From Sphingobacterium sp. UBA6711 (GTDB taxonomy: Bacteria; Bacteroidota; Bacteroidia; Sphingobacteriales; Sphingobacteriaceae), in assembly GCA_002454415.1 (NCBI GenBank), contig DKIT01000022.1:4370-10345 (forward strand): a DNA stretch of 5,976 nucleotides, given 5' to 3'. This document shows positions 1-5,619 of the stretch, piece by piece (the first letter of the stretch is position 1; every line of letters starts with the position of its first letter). The translations under genes were made by a program, and so were the position numbers. The notes beneath the pieces are model-generated. The model searched no databases. It was not told where the DNA came from and worked only from the letters and a program-made list of their open reading frames with translations.

Positions 1-384
1 AATATGCTCTATTTTCATAGTGCTGTGCGTCAGGCAAAACCGATCTTAGTCTATAAGGGACAGGATCCGAATACCGAGATGTATGGTATTATTAAAGCCG
101 AATATGATGATAATAAATTTGTAAACTATGACGTACTTGAAGCAATACGCACATACGATGCTATTTATATCGCGGGCGAGGCTTCAAGCCATTGCGTATT
201 GGCTTCGGCAGTACAGATTTTGGAATATTTTGAACATGATCGGTCAATAACCTCCCGTATTACTATATTGATAGACTGCATGTCGCCTATTGCCGGATTT
301 GAAGAGCAAACACGCCTGCAGTTTGACGCTTTAAAAGAAAAATATGGGATACAGATCAAATTGTCAACCGAAGTAAATTTGTAG
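1..384 (+). CDS. Isochorismatase-fold cysteine hydrolase, nicotinamidase-like (5' end missing)
   Basis: The reading frame is open from the first base and ends at TAG 382-384, so this is the C-terminal part (about 127 codons) of a longer protein that begins outside the window. The ATG at 4-6 is probably internal. Two of the three residues of the isochorismatase/nicotinamidase catalytic triad are visible. They are a Lys in the strand ILVYKGQ (residue 18 counted from the ATG at 4) and the nucleophilic Cys in IYIAGEASSHCV (residue 64, codon 193-195). The 46-residue spacing is close to that of PncA-type enzymes. The catalytic Asp would lie upstream. The family hydrolyses amides such as nicotinamide to nicotinate, but substrate cannot be read from this fragment. 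The adjacent Nudix regulator, only three bases away, favours a role in NAD salvage. Other cysteine amidohydrolases of the fold remain possible. It is probably cytoplasmic. Confidence 0.85.
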   Translation, partial: NMLYFHSAVRQAKPILVYKGQDPNTEMYGIIKAEYDDNKFVNYDVLEAIRTYDAIYIAGEASSHCVLASAVQILEYFEHDRSITSRITILIDCMSPIAGFEEQTRLQFDALKEKYGIQIKLSTEVNL

Positions 385-387
385 TAC

Positions 388-1092
388 ATGACAGTCTCTG
401 TGAAAAAATATACATACGAGTATCCGAGGCCAGCAGTTACCGTTGACTGTGTGATTTTCGGTTTTGATAAAAACCAGCTCAAGGTATTATTGACCAAAAG
501 GGCAATAGAACCTTTCTTTGGAAAATGGGCGTTTCCCGGCGGTTTTATCCAGGAAGAAGAAACAGCCGAAGATTGTGCGCTTCGTAAGCTGCAGGAGGAA
601 GCCGGCCTCCAGGATATTTTCCTTGAACAGCTTTACACCTTCTCAGGCTTAAAACGTGATCCACGCGCAAGAGTAATTAGTATTGCTTATTACGCCCTTG
701 TTAAGCCTGAAGCATATGTATTGGAAGCAGGATTGGATATTGATGCGGTCAAGTGGTTCGGCATTGATGAAAACTTGGACCTCGCTTTTGACCATCAACA
801 GATCTTGAGCGTTGCCATCGAAAGACTCAAGGGGAAAATACGTTATCAACCGATCGGTTTTGAGCTGTTGCCCGAACAGTTCACCCTGCCTGATTTGCAC
901 AATTTGTATGAAACTGTTTTGCAACGGTCAATTGACCGGGGTAACTTTCGTAAAAAAATCCTCAGCATGGGTTTATTAATCGATCACAGCGATAAGCAAA
1001 AAGATAGGCCTGCCAGGGCAGCGAAGATTTATAGTTTTGACAAGGTGAAATATAAGGCCCTGACTGAATCAGGATTTTATTTTGAAGTATAG
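388..1092 (+). CDS. Nudix domain plus winged-helix regulator, NrtR-like
   Basis: The 234-residue protein has a Nudix domain (about 15-145) and a C-terminal winged-helix DNA-binding domain (about 150-234, with the helical stretch LPDLHNLYETVLQRS and a basic segment DRGNFRKKIL). This is the architecture and length of NrtR, the NAD-metabolism repressor that senses ADP-ribose. The Nudix box runs from G52 to L74 and follows GX5EX7REUXEEXGU, except that Lys67 stands where the metal-binding Glu of RE is expected; Glu70 and Glu71 are kept. That suggests ligand sensing with weak or no hydrolysis. The start at 388 gives the N-terminus KKYTYEYPRPAVTVD usual for this group. It lies three bases after the upstream stop, so translation is probably coupled. 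The neighbouring nicotinamidase-like gene supports NAD control. The alternative is an AraR-like Nudix sugar regulator or a true Nudix hydrolase (often labelled MutT-like). Confidence 0.85.
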   Translation: MTVSVKKYTYEYPRPAVTVDCVIFGFDKNQLKVLLTKRAIEPFFGKWAFPGGFIQEEETAEDCALRKLQEEAGLQDIFLEQLYTFSGLKRDPRARVISIAYYALVKPEAYVLEAGLDIDAVKWFGIDENLDLAFDHQQILSVAIERLKGKIRYQPIGFELLPEQFTLPDLHNLYETVLQRSIDRGNFRKKILSMGLLIDHSDKQKDRPARAAKIYSFDKVKYKALTESGFYFEV

Positions 1093-1105
1093 GTTTAACG
1101 ACCTG

Positions 1106-1142
1106 AGCAGGCAGTGATGAAATTAGCTACTGCCTGTTTTAT
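1106..1142 (+). terminator. Rho-independent terminator after the Nudix regulator
   Basis: An 8-bp perfect stem is formed by CAGGCAGT (1108-1115) and ACTGCCTG (1129-1136), with a 13-base loop. It is followed directly by TTTTATTT. It lies 15 bases after the stop codon of the Nudix gene and reads in its direction, so it should end the operon. The minus strand has no T-run next to the stem, so it is unlikely to serve the convergent lipoprotein gene. Confidence 0.85.
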
Positions 1143-1206
1143 TTCTATCGGGTTCTTTTAAGATCTTATGCCAAGATTCGGGACAGATTTATTGCAACAC
1201 GCAATT

Positions 1207-1235
1207 GTGAGGGAGCGTCTGTTAGGGAGCCTCAC
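1207..1235. repeat. Weak inverted repeat beyond the lipoprotein gene
   Basis: GTGAGG (1207-1212) and CCTCAC (1230-1235) could form a 6-bp stem with a 17-base loop. GGGAGC also occurs twice (1211-1216 and 1225-1230). The element sits just past the 3' end of the minus-strand lipoprotein gene and could mark its transcript end. No T-run follows on that strand, so it is not a canonical terminator. The rest of the stretch between the terminator and the lipoprotein stop holds no gene that I can see. Confidence 0.25.
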
Positions 1236-1242
1236 GTTAAGG

Positions 1243-1803
1243 CTAGCCCTGAAAATCACCACAATCGTGGACTTCGAACTGATCTATCAAAGCTTTCTGT
1301 GTGTAATATTTTGCGATACGTTTATTCTTTAGCAAAAGAGAATCTCCCTTTATTTTTAATTCAAAAATAGGCTCCTTCTCAACTCGCTTGAAGATAAATT
1401 CATTGTGCGGCGTCTTTATGGTTATGCCTGCATCGCTGCTGTTGGTGGTAAACTCTCTAATCTGATAGATTTCATTGGGATCGCAGACATTGACAAAATG
1501 AAAGACATCTTTACGCAGTGTAATCTCTGCAAGATCACAGGCATAGCAGATTCCGGAGAATTCAATGCCATATTTCTTAAAACTATTTTTGCTTTCCGGC
1601 TGAAGAATAGCAATGGGATAGAGTTGCTTAAAGAGCGCAAGGTTATCATCGGATAGGGATGTTAGCTCTTTTTGTTTCTGTATGGAGTCAATGCTGGTGC
1701 TGCTGCTGAATACAACAGTTGATTTTTTAACCTCATTTTTTTGTTGGCAGCTAAAAAGCAATGCCATGCAGGGCAGAAAAATAGTCTTTAGTATTACTTT
1801 CAT
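1243..1803 (-). CDS. Uncharacterised lipoprotein with CxxC motif
   Basis: The 186-residue protein starts with MKVILKTIFLPCMALLFSC, a short basic then hydrophobic signal peptide ending in a lipobox (L-F-S-C) with the lipidated cysteine at position 19. It is therefore predicted to be an SPII-processed lipoprotein on a periplasm-facing or surface-exposed membrane leaflet. A polar, Ser/Thr-rich linker follows (about 20-45). The rest appears globular and rich in beta strands. Besides Cys19 the mature chain has four cysteines (C86 and C89 as CYAC, C107, C181), enough for two disulfides. I do not recognise the family. The start is well placed: ATG at 1801-1803 with an A-rich leader and no Shine-Dalgarno motif, typical of Bacteroidota. 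The gene stands alone, convergent with the Nudix operon and divergent from the WG/Sel1 gene. No function is assigned. Confidence 0.85.
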   Translation of the reverse strand: MKVILKTIFLPCMALLFSCQQKNEVKKSTVVFSSSTSIDSIQKQKELTSLSDDNLALFKQLYPIAILQPESKNSFKKYGIEFSGICYACDLAEITLRKDVFHFVNVCDPNEIYQIREFTTNSSDAGITIKTPHNEFIFKRVEKEPIFELKIKGDSLLLKNKRIAKYYTQKALIDQFEVHDCGDFQG

Positions 1804-2091
1804 TGTTGTTCTTTTTAAAAACGTTTGTCGTTGCTGATAAACATATGGATTGACAAGTGGTTTTCATTATTCAATCTCGATCCAATTTTTTTTAAAATAG
1901 CGGTCGAAAAAAATCCCTGTTTTCCGCTAATCGAAAAAACTGATAAATACGGTATTTTTACCACAGTCGCACGAATCATAGAATGAATTAGATCAATGCG
2001 ACAGAGACGAAAAATAGAAAATTAACGCATGGCACATCGCATTTAAATTTATAATGCAAATCTCAAGACCAAAGAAACATATCCTTCTAAT
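1804..2091. other. Divergent intergenic region between lipoprotein and WG/Sel1 genes
   Basis: These almost 290 AT-rich bases must carry the promoters of both flanking genes, but no good match to the Bacteroidota form TTTG-N19-21-TAnnTTTG is visible. On the minus strand TATGTTTA (1845 down to 1838) matches the -7 element at all but the last base, without a well-spaced -33 element. On the plus strand TATTTTTA (1953-1960) and TAAATTTA (2044-2051) are similar one-mismatch candidates, also lacking TTTG upstream. GTCGCA (1966-1971) and TGCGAC (1997-2002) form a short inverted repeat. The last 45 bases (from 2047) are an open extension of the WG/Sel1 frame and may be coding. No RNA gene or independent small gene was recognised. 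Confidence 0.5.
1898..1939. repeat. Short overlapping inverted and direct repeats in the divergent promoter region
   Basis: TAGCGG (1898-1903) and CCGCTA (1924-1929) are inverted repeats. The interval contains an A-run (1907-1913) and a T-run (1920-1923) that could lengthen the stem across a small bulge. TCGAAAAAA also occurs twice as a direct repeat, at 1904-1912 and 1931-1939, 27 bases apart. Position between divergent genes suits a regulator-binding or transcript-leader structure. Short repeats arise easily in AT-rich DNA, so this is weak. Confidence 0.3.
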
Positions 2092-4506
2092 TTGGCCGAA
2101 TGGAATTATGAAATTCCGATCCTCATGCGGCCTTTATTTTCGGCCAATATCCGATCCAAAGGTAGCCAGCTTTTTGCAAATAAGGAAGATGGAATCGCGA
2201 GGCTTCGCTATTTTTACGCATTGTTGGCTGATAGGTATCAATTGCATTATAAAAGAAAATATTTTGAGCCAGTAAACAGGATGTTTGAATTTTTGGAAGC
2301 CTTGCCTTTCGATACATTTCAGATCGATGGACGTGATGTGTTTAGTATGAATGCGGAGAAAGATACCCAACAGGCTAAAGACTGGACAGAAGAAATTAAA
2401 ATGCAGGCCTTATTGTATGAACAAGCTGTCGATGAACAGTCCTTAGATCCGCTGGATCCGCTAGTAAAAGAGTCTGGTTATGCTTCTTTTTTAGATGTTC
2501 TTCAAACTGATTGGATTGATTATGGATTGGGATTATGGGCGGAAGAGCTTTTGCGGGAGAAAGGAGCTGAAGTTTTTGAAGCGGAAGGAAAGCAAGGATT
2601 AAAAAATGCCAAAGGTGATCTCCTGATCCCAGCCGTTTATGATGAAATATTCGAATTCAATGAACAGGGGATTGCGGTCGTTGAAAGAAATGGTCAATAC
2701 GGCTATATCCATGCAAGCGGCGCCGAGCTGGTGGGCTGTCAATATAAAGACGCTTACGATGCCCGGCATATCAACGGGAACAATTACGCGGAAGTGGAAG
2801 TTTCAGGCAAACGTGGGGTACTGCATATTGAGACCAAACAGCTGAGTATACCGGCAATCTATGATGAACTCGACTGGATCGCCTATGGCTTTTTAAACGC
2901 AAGACAGGGGGATGGCCACCTGCTCCTTTCGGTCGAAGGACAATTAATTATTCCAGATCCAGCACCTGAGTCGTTTGTGTATGACTATAACAAACTGTTT
3001 TATAGCCGGCAAAAAGGAACGATAAAAAGAAGATATTACCGAATGGATGGGCAGTATTTGGGAGCGTTTGTGGAAGGTAGCCTGGAGCCCTTAGCCAATC
3101 AATATTTTTGGATTAGACCAAATAAGCTACAGCCAAAAATTGCTGTTATTAAACCGGATGGTACGGTATTGGATGAAGGCATTGACCGGATTATTGTACT
3201 GGATGACTACCGAAGTATCGCGTATCTCAAAAATAAAAGATGGCAGATTTATTCGCTTGAACAGAGGGTATTTCGCCTGAAGGATAGTCTGATAAACAAG
3301 GTCGGAGTAGATAGTATACAACAGCACCGTAAAGATATTTTTGTTGTAAGCTGCTCTCAAGGGCAGGGGATTTATGATGCGCATCGGGGGGAATGGTTAC
3401 GTGAACCTGCTACTGACCATCTGAAAATAGAACATTGCTTTTTGGATTTTATGCGCATACATAGTCCACAGGGAATGTACTATTTCGATACGAAACTTAA
3501 CTTTTGCAGTGAGCTTTACGATTATATTTGCTCGCCTTTTCATTATCCAGCGCCAGAGGCAATCTCAGGTGAACTCCTGTTGCTTTTTAAAGGAGACAAG
3601 CTGTTTCGTCTCGACATGCAACGGAATATCGTTGAGATTCCAGAAACGGAATTTGGATATTTATATACGGAACGCTATCAGCTATGGGGGGGCGATCAAA
3701 GCTATTTTGTGCAGTTTTATCAAGCCTGGACGAAACACAAGGGTGATGGATATGAACAGTATTTCGATAATGACACACTGCTTGAAAAGGGGAAGAAGCT
3801 CGATGCTGAAGGAAAGGTCTCCGATGCCATTCGGCTGCTCATGATCGCGGCTGATCGTGGTAGTGCGGACTGTCAATATTTCCTTGGAAATATATATACA
3901 GATGTAGACTACGAAGGGATGGATATCGCAAAGGGAAAGTCCTTCTATGAACAGGCCATGGCGCAAAATCATGCGCAGGCATGGAATAATTGGGCGTTCC
4001 TATATGCGACAGCGCATGGTGTGAAACTCGATATTCCGAAAGCTTTAAAAGGGTATCAGCAAGCTGCTGCGCTTGGAGAGGCTCAAGCCATGAGCAACTT
4101 AGGGAATTGGTATTACGAAGGTATCTATGTAGAACAGGACTATGCCTTAGCTTTAGATTACTTTAAGCAAGCTGAAAAAGCGGGTATTGCCAATGATGCG
4201 CAGATGGCAGAAATCTATTATCAAAGACAAGATTATGCGAACTTATTGCGTTATTTGAAAAGGGATACGGCAAATCAATTTGCAGCTATTTATTATGGGA
4301 TTTTGTATGAGGAAGGACTGGGTGTTAAACAAAGTTTGTCAAAAGCCATCCGTTACTATGAACAAGCCAATGAAGAAAACGTGTATGCCTATGCTGTCAA
4401 TCGTTTGCTGCAACTGTATGCTGCGCACGGAGCTGCTGCAAACGCAGATAAATACGAGTTTTGGTTACATTTTGCTAAGGAAAATGCTGTCGAAATTGAT
4501 CAATAG
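2092..4506 (+). CDS. WG-repeat and Sel1-repeat protein with unrecognised N-terminal domain
   Basis: From TTG 2092 the protein has 804 residues and no signal peptide or membrane segment, so it is predicted to be cytoplasmic. Residues 1-160 form a mostly helical domain that I do not recognise (RLRYFYALLADRYQLHYKR, then a region rich in acidic residues). Residues about 162-275 hold at least three WG-type repeats, with units such as GLKNAKGDLLIPAVYDEI and GQYGYIHASGAEL. More degenerate beta-rich units continue to about 550. Residues about 575-762 hold Sel1-like helical repeats, for example AQAMSNLGNWYYEGIYVEQDYALALDYFKQA and YYGILYEEGLGVKQSLSKAIRYYEQA. Both repeat types usually bind proteins or build scaffolds; no enzyme motif is seen. 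The start is uncertain. The frame is open from 2047 without ATG, TTG 2092 has no ribosome site, and ATG 2125 is the first in-frame ATG. A lost base near the out-of-frame ATG at 2054 is possible. The 74-residue membrane protein downstream may be cotranscribed. Confidence 0.85.
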   Translation: MAEWNYEIPILMRPLFSANIRSKGSQLFANKEDGIARLRYFYALLADRYQLHYKRKYFEPVNRMFEFLEALPFDTFQIDGRDVFSMNAEKDTQQAKDWTEEIKMQALLYEQAVDEQSLDPLDPLVKESGYASFLDVLQTDWIDYGLGLWAEELLREKGAEVFEAEGKQGLKNAKGDLLIPAVYDEIFEFNEQGIAVVERNGQYGYIHASGAELVGCQYKDAYDARHINGNNYAEVEVSGKRGVLHIETKQLSIPAIYDELDWIAYGFLNARQGDGHLLLSVEGQLIIPDPAPESFVYDYNKLFYSRQKGTIKRRYYRMDGQYLGAFVEGSLEPLANQYFWIRPNKLQPKIAVIKPDGTVLDEGIDRIIVLDDYRSIAYLKNKRWQIYSLEQRVFRLKDSLINKVGVDSIQQHRKDIFVVSCSQGQGIYDAHRGEWLREPATDHLKIEHCFLDFMRIHSPQGMYYFDTKLNFCSELYDYICSPFHYPAPEAISGELLLLFKGDKLFRLDMQRNIVEIPETEFGYLYTERYQLWGGDQSYFVQFYQAWTKHKGDGYEQYFDNDTLLEKGKKLDAEGKVSDAIRLLMIAADRGSADCQYFLGNIYTDVDYEGMDIAKGKSFYEQAMAQNHAQAWNNWAFLYATAHGVKLDIPKALKGYQQAAALGEAQAMSNLGNWYYEGIYVEQDYALALDYFKQAEKAGIANDAQMAEIYYQRQDYANLLRYLKRDTANQFAAIYYGILYEEGLGVKQSLSKAIRYYEQANEENVYAYAVNRLLQLYAAHGAAANADKYEFWLHFAKENAVEIDQ

Positions 4507-4578
4507 CAAAAGAATTATTATCGTATAGAAAATGGCTCATCTCATATTTACACAATATTTAAAAAGAAAAAGTAAATC

Positions 4579-4803
4579 ATGTTATCATCAGCAAATATAG
4601 ATTTTAGTGGTATTCTCATCGACTTGGTCCTGATTGTATTTTTTGGATTTGGAGGGGTGTATACCTTAACGGTGGGTATTGTTCATCTCGTAAAGAAAAA
4701 AACACGCACTGTAGGGTATTATTTGCTGTCGTTTTTGCTGTCAGGCCTCATTGGGCTCCTGGTTTCGGGATTGCTGGCGTTTCTGTGGGCGATGTCGCTT
4801 TAG
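4579..4803 (+). CDS. Small two-helix membrane protein
   Basis: The 74-residue protein is almost entirely two hydrophobic segments, about residues 11-37 and 46-72, joined by a basic turn KKKTR (39-43). By the positive-inside rule it should be an inner-membrane hairpin with the turn in the cytoplasm and both ends outside. The ATG at 4579 follows an A/G-rich leader (AAAAAGAAAAAG, ending a few bases upstream), as usual for Bacteroidota. It starts 72 bases after the WG/Sel1 gene on the same strand, with no terminator between them, so cotranscription is plausible. I do not recognise a family. Gly-rich helices and the absence of charged residues in the membrane argue against a transporter with a polar path. 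It could be an accessory or anchoring subunit for its neighbour; that is inference from context only. Confidence 0.7.
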   Translation: MLSSANIDFSGILIDLVLIVFFGFGGVYTLTVGIVHLVKKKTRTVGYYLLSFLLSGLIGLLVSGLLAFLWAMSL

Positions 4804-4825
4804 CAAAGTTAAAGCAGTGACGTAA

Positions 4826-4876
4826 ATTTATCGCAATGATCCTTGGACCGGTAGTGAAATGATCATTGCGATAGAT
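4826..4876. terminator. Long perfect inverted repeat between convergent genes
   Basis: TATCGCAATGATC (4829-4841) is perfectly complementary to GATCATTGCGATA (4861-4873). A G-T wobble and two further pairs extend the stem to 4826/4876. The loop is 19 bases and contains the palindrome ACCGGT. The element lies between the 3' ends of the plus-strand small membrane gene (stop at 4803) and the minus-strand YfiT-like gene (stop at 4887). It could act in both directions. Neither strand shows a proper T-run after the stem, so factor-independent termination is doubtful. A 3'-end stabilising hairpin or a protein-binding palindrome is an alternative. Confidence 0.5.
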
Positions 4877-4886
4877 GTGATTGCTA

Positions 4887-5417
4887 TTAATGGTTTTTGG
4901 CATTGACAATATGCATGAGGTGGTGGTTGCAATGCCATGCATACAAGCCTATATTGATCTTTAAGGAAATTAGTCTTTTGGTAACAGGGTGAATAAAACC
5001 CCTTTCAAGTTGTTCAGCTGAAAGGCCTTTTAACAGTATGACCCAACGTTCATGTAAGCCTTCGAGCAATTTTACCGAACTTTCGATAGGTATTATTTTG
5101 GCGTCGGGAAGTTCGGCCCACAATTTTTCTTCATATAATTTGATGGTTGGATCTTCTTCTGTTAGGGCCAATTTGAAGCGCACAAAGCTGTTCATGTGGC
5201 TATCGGCACAATGGTGAACGACCTGACGTATCGTCCAGCCGTCAGGACGGTAGCGCTTCTCCAGCGCGCTGTCCGTAAGGTCGCCGACTTCGGATTTTAA
5301 GCGAGCCGGAAAATCTGCAATTGTTTTGATCCAGTCATTCAATAGGGATCTGTCAATTACATCGGGTATCGCGAAACGACCTATGGGGTATCTGAGTTTT
5401 TCTAATTCATGTTGCAT
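4887..5417 (-). CDS. YfiT/BstA-type bacillithiol transferase, DinB-fold metal enzyme
   Basis: The 176-residue protein matches the YfiT branch of the DinB four-helix fold along its whole length. Diagnostic stretches are LRYPIGRF near the N-terminus, WTIRQVVHHCADSHMNSFVRFKLALTEE (61-88), then WAELPD (100-105), ESSVKLLEGLHERWV (112-126) and LYAWHCNHHLMHI (158-170). The three-histidine metal site is predicted as His68 or His69 with His162 and His166, by analogy with Bacillus subtilis YfiT. In low-GC Gram-positives such enzymes transfer bacillithiol to electrophiles such as drugs or toxic metabolites. Bacillithiol is also made by various Bacteroidota, so the role is plausible here, but the thiol cofactor cannot be read from sequence. 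It is cytoplasmic, with no signal peptide. The gene is monocistronic as far as visible. The ATG at 5415-5417 has no clear Shine-Dalgarno motif. Length is normal for the family. Confidence 0.88.
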   Translation of the reverse strand: MQHELEKLRYPIGRFAIPDVIDRSLLNDWIKTIADFPARLKSEVGDLTDSALEKRYRPDGWTIRQVVHHCADSHMNSFVRFKLALTEEDPTIKLYEEKLWAELPDAKIIPIESSVKLLEGLHERWVILLKGLSAEQLERGFIHPVTKRLISLKINIGLYAWHCNHHLMHIVNAKNH

Positions 5418-5619
5418 AGCCTAAAATTACTTAAAATAGATGCAAGGTTCCTAATCTTTATGTTCATGTTTTCAATGAATATTTTTTTTCAAACTGTTCT
5501 TGTCTGAGCGGTAATTTGGATGCGATAAAGAATTGTGGTAATTTCGGCAAAATTGATAAGGACAGGAAGCCTCCCGCTTGGTTGGAGGATATTGACCTTA
5601 GCATATAAAAGCACAAGAA
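5418..5619. other. Divergent intergenic region between YfiT-like and DUF2625 genes
   Basis: About 200 AT-rich bases separate the two divergent starts. The region holds a plausible plus-strand promoter (5515-5546) and a small hairpin in the leader it would produce: CCTCC (5570-5574) pairs with GGAGG (5584-5588) around a 9-base loop. The GGAGG is about 31 bases upstream of the ATG at 5620, too far to be its ribosome site. No convincing minus-strand promoter was found; TAATTTTA, read on the minus strand at 5429-5422, is too close to the YfiT-like start. No small gene is supported. Confidence 0.5.
5515..5546 (+). promoter_or_regulatory. Candidate Bacteroidota-type promoter for the DUF2625 gene
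   Basis: TTTG at 5515-5518 is followed after exactly 20 bases by TAATTTCG at 5539-5546. The known Bacteroidota consensus is TTTG, 19-21 bases, TAnnTTTG, so the -33 element is exact and the -7 element has one mismatch (C for T). Transcription would start near 5553 and give a leader of about 65 bases before the ATG at 5620. No experiment supports it, and AT-rich DNA gives chance matches. Confidence 0.5.

Noticed and set aside
1159..1168. Palindrome TAAGATCTTA (and GGCTAGCC at 1241-1248)
   Set aside because: Eight- to ten-base palindromes are expected by chance in a window of this length, and neither is repeated or placed near a promoter.
1405..1656. Plus-strand open frame of 83 codons across the lipoprotein region
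   Set aside because: It lies entirely opposite the lipoprotein gene, which has a convincing signal peptide and lipobox. The plus-strand translation has no recognisable features.
2054..2275. Open frame from ATG 2054 as a separate small gene
   Set aside because: Its product overlaps the WG/Sel1 gene out of frame and looks like shifted coding sequence. The ATG is more interesting as a possible lost start of the long gene.
3509..3972. Open frames on both strands inside the WG/Sel1 gene
   Set aside because: The main frame has clear repeat structure throughout; these are compositional shadows with no domain signal.
3765..4400. Internal similarity at the DNA level suggesting a tandem DNA repeat
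   Set aside because: The similarity is at protein level only, from Sel1-type helical repeats; the nucleotide units are diverged and there is no recent tandem duplication.
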